From: Oliverpabstia intestinalis
GTDB lineage: Bacteria; Bacillota; Clostridia; Lachnospirales; Lachnospiraceae
DNA: 64,000 bases
Assembly: GCF_009696065.1 (NCBI RefSeq)
Contig: NZ_VUMS01000005.1
Coordinates: 62,001-126,000 of the forward strand
Direction: 5' to 3'
This document shows, piece by piece, positions 48,062 to 56,728 of this stretch. The notes beneath the pieces are model-generated. The model was not told the DNA's origin and searched no databases. It saw only the letters and a program-made list of their open reading frames with translations. The number at the start of each line of letters is the position of its first letter. Position 1 is the first letter of the stretch. The position numbers and the translations under genes are program-made.

Positions 48062-48088
48062 TGTTCTGCGAAGGTACTGAACAGTTAC
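48062..48088 (+). repeat. Degenerate solo family A hairpin
   Basis: CGAAGGTACTGAACAGTTAC matches the family A right end. The left arm is degraded. Confidence 0.45.
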
Positions 48089-48119
48089 GAAGATATTAAA
48101 AAAGAAAGAAGATGACAGA

Positions 48120-48773
48120 ATGAAACAGATTTTGTGTTTTGGAGATTCGAACACCTGGGGATATGACGGAGAGAGCGGGGAGCGGCTGCCATTTAAAGTA
48201 CGGTGGACAGGAAGATTGCAGAAGGCTTATGAAGGAAAAGATGTCCGTATTATCGAGGAGGGGCTCTGCGGAAGAACGACAGTGTTTGAAGATCCGTTCC
48301 GGCAGGGACGGAGAGGCACAGCACTGTTGCCGACATTACTGGAAACACATCACCCGGTGGATCTGGTGGTGCTTATGCTGGGGACCAATGATTGCAAAAC
48401 GATCTTTGGTGCATCGGCAGAAGTGATCGGAAAAGGAATCCAGTGTCTGCTGGATCAGATTCAGACCTTTGCACCTCAGACAGATGTTCTGCTGATCTCA
48501 CCGATCTATCTCGGAGAAAAAGTATGGCAGGAAAGATATGATCAGGACTTTTCGCCACAGTCAGTGACGGTGTCGAAGGAACTGGAAACAGTATATGAAC
48601 GAATCGCTGCAGAAAGACAGATCGGATATTTGCGAGCTTCTGATTATGTGCAGTGCAGCGAGGCAGATCAGGAACATCTGAATGCACAGGGACATCAGAT
48701 CTTCGCACAGGCAGTGTATGAAAAAACTGAGCGGATGTTGTGGAAGAGAAGTGGCTGGAGACAGGTGGTGTAG
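48120..48773 (+). CDS. SGNH/GDSL family arylesterase-like hydrolase
   Basis: A 217-residue esterase. Block I is CFGDSNTWGY with the nucleophile Ser near residue 10. The oxyanion-hole Gly is in EEGLCGRTT and block III is MLGTNDCK. The catalytic Asp/His pair would be near the C-terminus, but the usual DxxH is seen as DQEHLNAQGH near residue 183. There is no signal peptide, so a cytoplasmic deacylase acting on small esters or acetylated sugars is likely. The ribosome binding site is weak. A family A relic lies in its leader. Confidence 0.82.
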   Translation: MKQILCFGDSNTWGYDGESGERLPFKVRWTGRLQKAYEGKDVRIIEEGLCGRTTVFEDPFRQGRRGTALLPTLLETHHPVDLVVLMLGTNDCKTIFGASAEVIGKGIQCLLDQIQTFAPQTDVLLISPIYLGEKVWQERYDQDFSPQSVTVSKELETVYERIAAERQIGYLRASDYVQCSEADQEHLNAQGHQIFAQAVYEKTERMLWKRSGWRQVV

Positions 48774-48937
48774 AAAGTGGAAAACGGCAGGTAATCCGCG
48801 GTCAATCATGAACACCAGGTGAACTATGAGGTATGAGTTCTGGCTGATTCCGAAACGTGATAGTCATAAGTACAGCTACAATCTGTAAACTTTGAAAGAT
48901 GAGTGGCATGAAAGGCATAAACTAAAAGCAGATATGA

Positions 48938-48999
48938 ACAGAAAGTTCCAGAGTTGAAATGAGTGTAAAAGCAGATTTCAACCCTGAAACTTTCTATTG
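48938..48999. terminator. Bidirectional hairpin between convergent genes
   Basis: GAAAGTTCCAGAGTTGAAAT pairs with ATTTCAACCCTGAAACTTTC with few mismatches. It lies between the SGNH gene and the convergent tetR gene. The rest of 48774-49068 shows no gene. Confidence 0.5.
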
Positions 49000-49068
49000 A
49001 TATCTGTATTTGTTTCAGTGGAATATTCTGTCAGCGGACAAAAATTTTTTTGCAGATCGTCGTATTTC

Positions 49069-49692
49069 TCAGACTGTTGTCCTTTCCTGCGCAGAATTTA
49101 AAACTTTTGCTGCAAAATTACGAGGCGCCTCGGAAACAATATTGTGAGTCAGATATGCCATGTGCTCCGGAGTATCGTTGGAATCACCGGTAAGCCAGCA
49201 TTTGATCATTCCCACGCAGCCGTTGATGCAGAAAGCGTAGGCGTATTTGATGTCGTTGACATTCTGTGGGAACATCGTAAAAAGTTCCGGCAAAACAGCG
49301 TCCTCGACCAGTTTTTCAATCTTTTCCACAAAAGCCATATCGCCGTTCGGCCCCATCAGTGCCGCACAGATATCCTTGTTGGCAGCCAGAATCCGAAACA
49401 GCTGGATGGCAAAAGAATACCCTTCTTCTTTCATTCCCGGATCCAGCGGATGCTCTTTGATGGCTTCCAGAATATCTTCCATCAGTTCGCCCTCTATGCT
49501 CTGAAGCATCTGGTAAATGTCTGTGTAATGCAGATAAAAAGTGGAACGGTTGATATCAATCTCATCCACCAGTTCTTTTACCGTGATTTCTTTAATATTT
49601 TTCTGCTGCATCAGTCTGGCAAGACCGGCGCGAAGCTGTGCACGGGTTTTTCGCACCCGGCGATCCATTTTTTCTCCTTTTTTCGTTTCCAT
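49069..49692 (-). CDS. TetR family regulator, divergent from a YhgE/Pip gene
   Basis: A 207-residue repressor. The HTH is near the N-terminus (IKEITVKELVDEIDINRSTFYLHY, read in parts), followed by the DUF-type C-terminal TetR_C domain common in Firmicute YhgE-linked regulators. AAGGGGGA precedes ATG 49692. ATG 49668 also has a good AAAGGAGA site and would give 199 residues. It is likely to control itself and the large membrane protein gene, through the repeats at 49949-50033. Confidence 0.88.
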   Translation of the reverse strand: METKKGEKMDRRVRKTRAQLRAGLARLMQQKNIKEITVKELVDEIDINRSTFYLHYTDIYQMLQSIEGELMEDILEAIKEHPLDPGMKEEGYSFAIQLFRILAANKDICAALMGPNGDMAFVEKIEKLVEDAVLPELFTMFPQNVNDIKYAYAFCINGCVGMIKCWLTGDSNDTPEHMAYLTHNIVSEAPRNFAAKVLNSAQERTTV

Positions 49693-49894
49693 AAAAATCC
49701 CCCTTTTATTGTATCTCCCGTATTTTCTCAAAGAGTTTTTTTGGTCAAGAAAACTTCCCGGGAAGATTTAAAATCATATCTGAAAAAAATATAAACAAAA
49801 ATTCCTGAAATTTATTAGAAATTTTTAAGAATCTCAAATAGACATATACAATACAAAACGTCCAGTAATAAACGATTGAAAAGAAATGTGATGC

Positions 49895-49923
49895 TTGTAT
49901 CTCTTATCTTTCTTTAGTATAAT
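49895..49923 (+). promoter_or_regulatory. Promoter of the YhgE/Pip gene
   Basis: TTGTAT (49895-49900) is 17 bp from TATAAT (49918-49923). Confidence 0.6.
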
Positions 49924-49948
49924 ACATTCCGAAAAGAAAATCAACATA

Positions 49949-50033
49949 TTGTCGACTAATAGCTTTTTAATCTACTAATAGAATAAAAAACGAATAATGG
50001 AATACACATCCATTAATAGAAAAAAGTCGACAA
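49949..50033. promoter_or_regulatory. Probable TetR operator cluster
   Basis: TTGTCGAC (49949-49956) and GTCGACAA (50026-50033) are an inverted pair. Between them ACTAATAG occurs at 49955 and 49974, and ATTAATAG at 50012. They lie just downstream of the predicted start of transcription, so a bound repressor would block elongation. Confidence 0.5.
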
Positions 50034-50057
50034 ATACATCAAAAAGGAAGGGATACA

Positions 50058-52955
50058 ATGCTAAAACAAGAGTGGAAAAGTTTATTTCACAACAAGATTT
50101 TGCTTTTAGTAGTCATCGTAATTGCGCTGATCCCTGCGATTTACGCGGGGCTTTTCCTGGCATCCATGTGGGATCCCTACGGAAATGTGGATAAACTTCC
50201 AGTAGCCATCGTCAATGAAGATGAGCCAGCCGAGTACGGAGATACTACACTGACAGTTGGAGATCAACTGGTGGATAATCTGAAAGAAAATGATTCACTG
50301 GCATTCAACTTTGTAGACGCAGATGTGGCAAAGGAAGGTCTGAAAAATGGTACCTATTATATGGTAATTACCATTCCGAAGGATTTCTCTGCCAATGCGG
50401 CAACGGTCATGGATGATCAGCCGGAAAAAATGATCCTGAATTATGAGACGAATCCGGGAACCAATTACATTGCTTCCAAGTTAAGTGAAACGGCTCTGGG
50501 CAAGATTAAAACAAGCATCCGTGAGGAAGTAACCAAAACCTATGCGGAAGCTATTTTTGATCAGATCGGAACCGCCGGAGACGGTATGCAGGAAGCAGCC
50601 GACGGGGCAAAAAAGATCAAAGACGGTATGGACGATGCATATGATGGTAATAAGAAAATCACAGATAACCTGAAAGTTCTGGCAGACAGTACCCTGACTT
50701 TCAAAGAGGGATCTGAGGAACTGACCGAAGGACTGAAATCATATACCGACGGTGTTTCACAGGTCAATGACGGAGCAAAACAGCTGGATGACGGTGTCAG
50801 CACATTGACCGCAAGTCTTCCGACACTGACTAACGGTGTGGATCGGCTGAACTCCGGTGTGAAAGAATACACCGATGGCGTAGCAACCCTGAACAGCAAC
50901 TCCGAGGCACTGAACTCCGGAAGTAAACAGCTGGCAGAGGGAAGTGAGCAGCTGGCAGCCGGAGCAAAACAGTTGTCCGGGCTGGAAAATATCGGACAGG
51001 TTTATGCGGGAATCGTAAATCTGAACAATGCGGTAACCGGCGCTGATAAAACAGGAACATTGCAGAATGGAACTGCACAGTTGGCAGCAGGTTTGGAACA
51101 GATCAGTAAAAGTGTAAGTACTCTTGAACATTCAGCGAGTGCGGAACAGCTTGCGAAACTGAGTCAGGGACTGGGCAGTGCAGTGAGTGGCATTCAGAAT
51201 GCCAGCAGTTCTGTTACGGAAGTAGCAGGTATTGTGAATAAGGCTGCTACAGGAATCAGTAATATGCAGGAGAATGTTGCAAATGCTTTGAGCGGATATG
51301 CAACAATCGCAAAAAGTGCAGCCAATGACGGCAATAGCAAGATTCAGACGGCTAATACAAAATTACAGAGTGCTTCTGTCACAATGACTTCAGCAGCACA
51401 GCAGCTTTCAGCATGTACGAAACAGGATGACGGAAGTATTGTGATAGATGCACAGACGCTGAATAATCTGGTAAGTACATTAAACAGCGCAGCAGCGAAT
51501 ACAGGCTCTGTAGACACCGTGAATACAGAGGCTTATGTGAGCAAAGCGAACAGTACAACAACAGCGATTACTTCCGGTATGGAAGAGGCAAACGAAAGTC
51601 TCTCAGCTGCGGCAGCCGGACTTGAACAGTATGCGACCGGACTCACAGCAGGAGCAAATAGTTTGGCAGCAGGAGCGAAAGATCTTCAGGATCAGACAAA
51701 AGATCTTTCCACGGATTCTATCAAACAGCTTTCAGCAGCACTACAGTCCGCAAGTGCTGGTGCAGCAAATGTCAATAAAGGTGTAAGCCAGGTATCTGCA
51801 GGTCTTACTCAATTACAGAATGCGACATCCTCTTTCCCGGCAGCAGCAGAAGGAATGAAGACACTGGATGCGGGAATTGAAACATTGGCAGCCGGTGCTC
51901 AGACGTTGAATACCGGACTTACTGCTTACACCGCTGGTGTATCCACTCTGAACAGTAACAGCGCAGCACTGACAAGCGGAACACAGCAGCTTGCCGATGG
52001 TGCGAAGACACTGGGAAGCGGAGCCACCACACTGGCAAATGGTACATCCACCTTATATAATGGAACAAAAACTTTAGTAGCAAACAACGGCAAATTAAAC
52101 AGCGGTGCCGCACAGCTTACCGATGGTGCCGGTCAGATCCAGGATGGATCCAGTCAGTTATATGACGGTTCCAAAGAACTGGGTGATGGATTAAAGAAAC
52201 TGGACGATGGTTCCGATACACTCCAGAGCAGTCTGGCAGACGGAGCCGAAACTGTAAAAGAAAATAAAGCAGAAGATGTAAATTATGAGATGATTGCAGC
52301 TCCTGTAGATGATGATGAAGCAAAAATGACAGAAGTACCGAACAACGGTCATGCGATGGCACCGTACATGATGTCCGTAGGTCTGTGGGTTGGAGCACTT
52401 GCTTTCTGTCTGATGTATCCGCTGACAAAATACAACGGAAAATTAAAATCCGGATTCGCATGGTGGGGAAGCAAAGCTTCTGTATTATATCCACTGGCGC
52501 TTCTGCAGGGTATCCTGGTGATCTTCCTGCTTCATGTATTTGACGGATTTACCCCGGCCCAGATGGGTAAGGCAGTGGCATTTGCCTGCCTGACTTCCGT
52601 GGCATTTACCTCGATCATGTACTTCTTCAATATCAGCCTTGGTAAAGTAGGAAGCTTCCTGATGCTGGTATTCATGGTTATCCAGCTGGCAGGTTCCGCC
52701 GGAACCTATCCGGTACAGCTTTCACCGGCATTCGTATCGAAGATTCATGCATGGGTACCGTTCACCTATTCCGTAGATGCCTTCCGAAGCGTCATCTGCG
52801 CAGGAGAAAGCATCCGGACACCAGTTATTGTTATGTGTGTGATCACAATCGTATTTACGATCCTGACCATCATCGAATTCCAGTTCCGCACCAGACGGAT
52901 CAAAGCAGGAAAACCGATTTTCCATGATTTCCTGGAAGAAAAAGGACTGGCATAA
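50058..52955 (+). CDS. YhgE/Pip family membrane protein
   Basis: A 965-residue protein. The first transmembrane helix is at about residues 15-35. A YhgE N-terminal extracellular domain follows (VAIVNEDEPAEYGD, ITIPKDFSANAATV). A very long extracellular stalk comes next (about 190-740), rich in heptad-like repeats with L-x-x-G-x-x-x-L and G-A/S patterns (KQLDDGVSTL, KQLAEGSEQLAAGAKQL). An ABC-2-type C-terminal domain with about five helices ends the protein. AAGGAAGGG precedes the start. Relatives include the lactococcal phage-infection protein Pip and type VIIb secretion-associated membrane proteins; the role here is unknown. The divergent TetR gene is the usual partner. Confidence 0.88.
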   Translation: MLKQEWKSLFHNKILLLVVIVIALIPAIYAGLFLASMWDPYGNVDKLPVAIVNEDEPAEYGDTTLTVGDQLVDNLKENDSLAFNFVDADVAKEGLKNGTYYMVITIPKDFSANAATVMDDQPEKMILNYETNPGTNYIASKLSETALGKIKTSIREEVTKTYAEAIFDQIGTAGDGMQEAADGAKKIKDGMDDAYDGNKKITDNLKVLADSTLTFKEGSEELTEGLKSYTDGVSQVNDGAKQLDDGVSTLTASLPTLTNGVDRLNSGVKEYTDGVATLNSNSEALNSGSKQLAEGSEQLAAGAKQLSGLENIGQVYAGIVNLNNAVTGADKTGTLQNGTAQLAAGLEQISKSVSTLEHSASAEQLAKLSQGLGSAVSGIQNASSSVTEVAGIVNKAATGISNMQENVANALSGYATIAKSAANDGNSKIQTANTKLQSASVTMTSAAQQLSACTKQDDGSIVIDAQTLNNLVSTLNSAAANTGSVDTVNTEAYVSKANSTTTAITSGMEEANESLSAAAAGLEQYATGLTAGANSLAAGAKDLQDQTKDLSTDSIKQLSAALQSASAGAANVNKGVSQVSAGLTQLQNATSSFPAAAEGMKTLDAGIETLAAGAQTLNTGLTAYTAGVSTLNSNSAALTSGTQQLADGAKTLGSGATTLANGTSTLYNGTKTLVANNGKLNSGAAQLTDGAGQIQDGSSQLYDGSKELGDGLKKLDDGSDTLQSSLADGAETVKENKAEDVNYEMIAAPVDDDEAKMTEVPNNGHAMAPYMMSVGLWVGALAFCLMYPLTKYNGKLKSGFAWWGSKASVLYPLALLQGILVIFLLHVFDGFTPAQMGKAVAFACLTSVAFTSIMYFFNISLGKVGSFLMLVFMVIQLAGSAGTYPVQLSPAFVSKIHAWVPFTYSVDAFRSVICAGESIRTPVIVMCVITIVFTILTIIEFQFRTRRIKAGKPIFHDFLEEKGLA

Positions 52956-52980
52956 GAGAACAGTTACATAAGGAACAATA

Positions 52981-53034
52981 AAAAAACAGTTGCTACCGAA
53001 ATCTCTATATGAGATTCGATAGCAACTGTTTTTT
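52981..53034 (+). terminator. Terminator after the YhgE/Pip gene
   Basis: A long stem (AAAAAACAGTTGCTA / TAGCAACTGTTTTTT plus an inner AAATCTC/GAGATT pairing). The symmetric A/T runs suit both strands, and the next gene is convergent. Confidence 0.85.
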
Positions 53035-53114
53035 GAACTGCACACTCGAATCCGTATCCTGCGTGAATGATACAGTTATTTACGAAACGATGTACCGGTA
53101 CATCCAGATAGCAA

Positions 53115-53846
53115 TTAATCGTGTCTCTCATCCTCATTGTCATAGCACTCACAAAACCGCGCTGCGAATGCCGGTGGCTCGTCTTTGACGTACAGGTGGG
53201 AAATATCTCCGAAAGAACTCATACGGAAATATGCGATCCCCGGGCGGCGCTCTTCGGTGACGAGGGTTGTGACGGAGCTTGGAGCAGCGCAGGTGCCGTG
53301 CCACAAAACCATCGGGGAAATGTGCAGCAGGTGACTTAACAGGACACATTCCAGACCGAAGTGGCAGAAGAAGACAATCGTATCGTTGTTTGCGTGCTCT
53401 GCGCGGTAGGTAAGACCGTCACGGACATACCCGTGACTGGCGAGCAGGGCATCGAAGTTGGTGGTTACCCAGTCATATTCTTCTTTGACATGTCCTTCCA
53501 TCATCACAGGAACTTTCCACCATTCATCCGGCAGGTAAAAGCGGGGTTCTGCGGTCCAGTCCTGTGGCAGCCAGTCCCAGGAGATCATTTCCTTTTCCGG
53601 GACGTCCGGGCGGTGGATCCGTGCATCAAATTCGCGAAGCCAAGGTTCTTCGGTGGCAGTGCGGTTCATTTTCTTCAAGGTCAGAGAGGCAGTGTCTCTG
53701 GCTCTTCCGAGAGGAGAGACATAAAAGGCTTTCACATCGAGTTTTGCTAGTTTTTCGGAAAGGTAGCCTACTTCTTTCCATCCTTTTGGCGTCAGGGAAT
53801 CGATGGTATAATCCGGATCCCCGTGACGGACAATCAGTAATTTCAT
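53115..53846 (-). CDS. Histidine phosphatase family protein
   Basis: A 243-residue phosphoglycerate-mutase-like protein. The phosphohistidine motif is LIVRHGDPD at residues 4-12. YVSPLGRARDTA supplies the second Arg, and FFCHFGLECV near residue 177 the second His. AGGAGG is 7 bp before ATG 53846. The frame is open upstream for 50 more codons without a site. It is 26 bp after the C39-like gene, so the two are probably one transcript. The substrate is unknown. Confidence 0.88.
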   Translation of the reverse strand: MKLLIVRHGDPDYTIDSLTPKGWKEVGYLSEKLAKLDVKAFYVSPLGRARDTASLTLKKMNRTATEEPWLREFDARIHRPDVPEKEMISWDWLPQDWTAEPRFYLPDEWWKVPVMMEGHVKEEYDWVTTNFDALLASHGYVRDGLTYRAEHANNDTIVFFCHFGLECVLLSHLLHISPMVLWHGTCAAPSSVTTLVTEERRPGIAYFRMSSFGDISHLYVKDEPPAFAARFCECYDNEDERHD

Positions 53847-53872
53847 ATAATAGCCTCCTGTGTGTAAAATAA

Positions 53873-54610
53873 TCAATGTTTTCTGGTAATATAGCAGATA
53901 TTGGAAAACAGCGGACAGCTTTTTATCCATGCAAAGTTCCGGTATTCTCTCCAGTTGATATACCACTCCTGTCCCCAGCTGCTGATCCGCAGCCATCCGT
54001 GTTCGATGCCGGTAACAGTGATATAGTGTGCACGGGTGGAAGAAGATTTTATGTAAACTCCATCGCCGGTTTTCTTGTACAGAGGAAGCCGGTCTTTCTT
54101 CCAGATCAGGGGGAAATTACCGCCGATGGATAGAATGACCGGGATATCCTGACTAAGCAGCCGGCTGATCTCCTTTCCGGTATTCCGATACCCGATATGC
54201 CAGCAGGCACGGTAAGGAAGACGGCGGAGTAAGAAGGCCAGATTCAGTCCTGCGGAGAGCATCAGTCCGTTGATTCCGAGACGGGGAAGAATCGGAAAGA
54301 GTCGATGCAGTCTTTTTACAGATCGCTCATAGTCCTCCCAGGAGCGGGAATCACTGACGGGCTGTTCTCCGGAACGATGACGGTCCGTCTGTGCTGTCAG
54401 AGATTCTTTCCGTTCCAGATACCACAGCAGATCGTGCGCCGCGATCAGACCGCAGCCGTATCCGCGGATGGAAGGAGAAGAAAACCAGGTCTGGCTGCCG
54501 CCGTAGGAAGCACCTTCCGGTCGCTGCACGGAAAGTTCCGAGGTGAGACTTCGTGAGCCGGTTTCGGATAGAGAAGTTTTTCGTGGAGTATGAATGATGT
54601 TATCTGTCAT
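53873..54610 (-). CDS. Putative papain/C39-like cysteine protease-fold protein
   Basis: A 245-residue protein of unknown role. A plausible active-site Cys is in RGYGCGLIAAHDLLWYLE (near residue 53), a His in HYITVTGI (near residue 197), and a downstream WGQEWYI where C39/BtrH-type peptidases have their third residue. There is no signal peptide or membrane helix. GGAGG is about 6 bp before the start. It could be a peptidase or transglutaminase-like enzyme, or an inactive relative. No family was recognised with certainty. Confidence 0.5.
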   Translation of the reverse strand: MTDNIIHTPRKTSLSETGSRSLTSELSVQRPEGASYGGSQTWFSSPSIRGYGCGLIAAHDLLWYLERKESLTAQTDRHRSGEQPVSDSRSWEDYERSVKRLHRLFPILPRLGINGLMLSAGLNLAFLLRRLPYRACWHIGYRNTGKEISRLLSQDIPVILSIGGNFPLIWKKDRLPLYKKTGDGVYIKSSSTRAHYITVTGIEHGWLRISSWGQEWYINWREYRNFAWIKSCPLFSNICYITRKH

Positions 54611-54714
54611 AAAAATCCTCCGTATAGAATAGAAAAATGTGCCGGAACATGACCCTTTTCAATTACATTACATAGCAATCAAGGATTCGATAGATCCATT
54701 TTCTTGATGCGAAT

Positions 54715-54856
54715 GTAACTATTCAGTAGCCATTGTCCCGCGAGGTGTTTTGACATGAATATGTCAAAATCCCGAGACATACAAGCCAAAATGCCATCAC
54801 CGAAGGTGATTTTTTATGCATTTTGGCTCGTAACTGTGAAGGTACTGAACAGTTAC
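54715..54856 (+). mobile_element. Family A MITE, 142 bp, reference copy
   Basis: It runs from GTAACTATTCAGTAGCC to GGTACTGAACAGTTAC. Exact 8-bp target duplications ATGCGAAT flank it (54707-54714 and 54857-54864). It contains three hairpins in order: GTTTTGACAT/ATGTCAAAAT, GCCAAAATGC/GCATTTTGGC enclosing ATCACC-GAA-GGTGAT, and the terminal GTAACTGT/ACAGTTAC. It has no open frame. It lies between the C39-like gene and the FAD oxidoreductase gene, both on the minus strand. Confidence 0.92.
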
Positions 54857-54874
54857 ATGCGAATAAACAACAGT

Positions 54875-56248
54875 TTATAAAGTTTCCGCGATTCTTCTTG
54901 CCACATACACGCCGCTGGCAGATGCATGGGACAGGGAGTGGGTGACGCCGCTTCCGTCGCCGATGATATAAAGACCTTTGTAGGGGCTTTCCAGATGCTC
55001 ATCGATATCCACTTCCATATTATAGAATTTCACTTCGACACCGTACAGCAGAGTATCGTCATTTGCCGTGCCCGGTGCGATCTTATCCAGGGCATAGATC
55101 ATCTCGATGATACCATCCAGGATACGTTTTGGCAGAACCAGACTCAGATCTCCGGGAGTGGCGGACAGAGTCGGGCGAACCAGACCTTCTTCGATACGGC
55201 TGACCGTACTGCGCCGGCCGCGAACCAGATCACCGAAACGCTGTACGATAACACCGCCGCCAAGCATGTTGGATAGACGGGCGATACTCTCGCCGTATCC
55301 GTTACTGTCCTTGAATGGCTCGGAGAAGTGTTTGGATACCAGCAGGGCAAAGTTGGTATTTTCCGTGTATTTTGCCGGATCTTCGTAGCTGTGGCCGTTT
55401 GCGGTTATGATACCGTTTGTATTTTCATTTACCACGATGCCGTTCGGATTCATACAGAAGGTACGGACATTATCCTCGAACTTCTCGGTACGGTATACGA
55501 TCTTGCTCTCATACAGCTCATCGGTCAGATGGGAGAAGACAACAGCCGGAAGTTCCACACGAACGCCCAGGTCGACACGGTTGGACTTCGTAGGAATCTG
55601 CAGATCTTTACAGACAGTTTCCATCCATTTGCTGCCGCTTCGTCCGACGGAGATGATACACTGTTTGCAGGTGGCAGTCTCATTCTTGCCGTAGTGCAGG
55701 GTGTACATGGAATCGTTATATTCGACAGAAGTTACCGGAGTCAGGAAGAAGAAATCCACCTGCTCTTTCAGTTCGTTGTACAGATTTTCCAGAACGACAT
55801 AGTTGATATCCGTTCCCAGATGACGGACGGAAGCATCCAGCAGCTTCAGCTTGTTCTGGATGCACAGCTTTTTGAATTTGGTTCCGGCTGTGGAGAACAT
55901 ACGGGTATTCTCGCCACCGTGGGAGACATTGATCTCATCCACGTATTTCATCAGATCCAGGGCAGTCTTTTTTCCGATATGCTCGTAAAGAGTTCCGCCG
56001 AAGTCGTTGGTGATATTGTATTTTCCATCGGAAAATGCACCGGCACCGCCGAAACCGCTCATGATCGCGCAGGTTTTGCAACCGATACAGGTTTTTACTT
56101 TTTCGCCGTCGATGGGGCAGTGGCGTTTGCTTAACGGATTACCCGCCTCAAATACAGCAATTTTCAACCCCGGTTTTTTCTGAACCAGTTCATAGGCAGA
56201 AAAGATTCCTCCAGGACCGGCTCCGACAATAATTACATCATACATCAT
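54875..56248 (-). CDS. FAD-dependent NAD(P)-type oxidoreductase
   Basis: A 457-residue flavoprotein. The N-terminal dinucleotide site is VIIVGAGPGGIFSAYEL, a Cys-rich stretch CPIDGEKVKTCIGCKTCAI follows at about residues 48-66, GGAGAFSDGK comes next, and the C-terminal FAD contact is GLYIIGDGSGVTHS. It belongs to a group of clostridial FAD-dependent proteins (BFD/GltD-like fold) of unknown substrate. The four Cys could bind zinc or an Fe-S centre. AGAGGTGAC precedes ATG 56248, and an immediately following ATG is also possible. A leader with a terminator-like hairpin precedes it. Confidence 0.82.
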   Translation of the reverse strand: MMYDVIIVGAGPGGIFSAYELVQKKPGLKIAVFEAGNPLSKRHCPIDGEKVKTCIGCKTCAIMSGFGGAGAFSDGKYNITNDFGGTLYEHIGKKTALDLMKYVDEINVSHGGENTRMFSTAGTKFKKLCIQNKLKLLDASVRHLGTDINYVVLENLYNELKEQVDFFFLTPVTSVEYNDSMYTLHYGKNETATCKQCIISVGRSGSKWMETVCKDLQIPTKSNRVDLGVRVELPAVVFSHLTDELYESKIVYRTEKFEDNVRTFCMNPNGIVVNENTNGIITANGHSYEDPAKYTENTNFALLVSKHFSEPFKDSNGYGESIARLSNMLGGGVIVQRFGDLVRGRRSTVSRIEEGLVRPTLSATPGDLSLVLPKRILDGIIEMIYALDKIAPGTANDDTLLYGVEVKFYNMEVDIDEHLESPYKGLYIIGDGSGVTHSLSHASASGVYVARRIAETL

Positions 56249-56269
56249 AATTGTCACCTCTGTTTTCGT

Positions 56270-56384
56270 AAGACTGAACGCATAAAAAAAGCCCGTATCC
56301 ATGGAAAGAATACGAGTCTGTACTCACGCAGGGGTATCCCGCGGGGCGTTTTCATGCGAAAGCCATGTGTTCGTTTGAGTTCTC
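56270..56384 (-). promoter_or_regulatory. Leader of the FAD oxidoreductase with terminator-like hairpin
   Basis: On the minus strand, TTGACA (56420-56415), an 18-bp spacer and TATAAT (56396-56391) start a leader of about 135 nt. It holds a G+C-rich fold (CGCGGG..CCCCTGCG) and a hairpin CTCGTATTC/GGATACGGG followed by CTTTTTT. This layout suggests attenuation. No known riboswitch class was recognised. Confidence 0.5.
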
Positions 56385-56465
56385 TGTTTCATTATATCGA
56401 AAGGATGAAGTACTTGTCAAGGAATAGGGAGAAAAAGAAAATGAGGAAAAAAATGTAAAAACCTA

Positions 56466-56494
56466 TTGACGTGGTGGGGATATGGTGGTAATAT
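56466..56494 (+). promoter_or_regulatory. Promoter of the O-acetylhomoserine sulfhydrylase gene
   Basis: TTGACG (56466-56471) is 17 bp from TAATAT (56489-56494). The leader to 56728 is about 230 nt, with an AATAGGG/CCCTTATT pairing (about 56524-56556) but no recognised riboswitch. Confidence 0.7.
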
Positions 56495-56728
56495 ATGCTC
56501 ATAAACATACTAGAGAGGTAGGGAATAGGGAAATGAAAGAGAGATTACCCTTATTAGTCCGCCACAATTACAGATTTGGACGAATGTGAAGCACAAAAGT
56601 GTGACCGTCAGAGATTCCGCAGCGGATCCGGCGAACAGCAGTCCGAAGAGCGGAAGAAAAAGTAAAAAGTGAAACTAATGACCCAAGAGGGATTCGATAT
56701 TACAGAAAGAATAAGAGGAGAAAAGACT

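Noticed and set aside
56330-56400. Possible family A element remnant (TCCCGCGGGGCGTTTTC resembles the family A core)
   Set aside because: The match covers under 20 bases, no terminal repeat or target duplication is present, and the region lies within a plausible leader.
56495-56728. SAM riboswitch before metY
   Set aside because: The conserved S-box core elements could not be found by eye. It is reported only as an unexplained leader.
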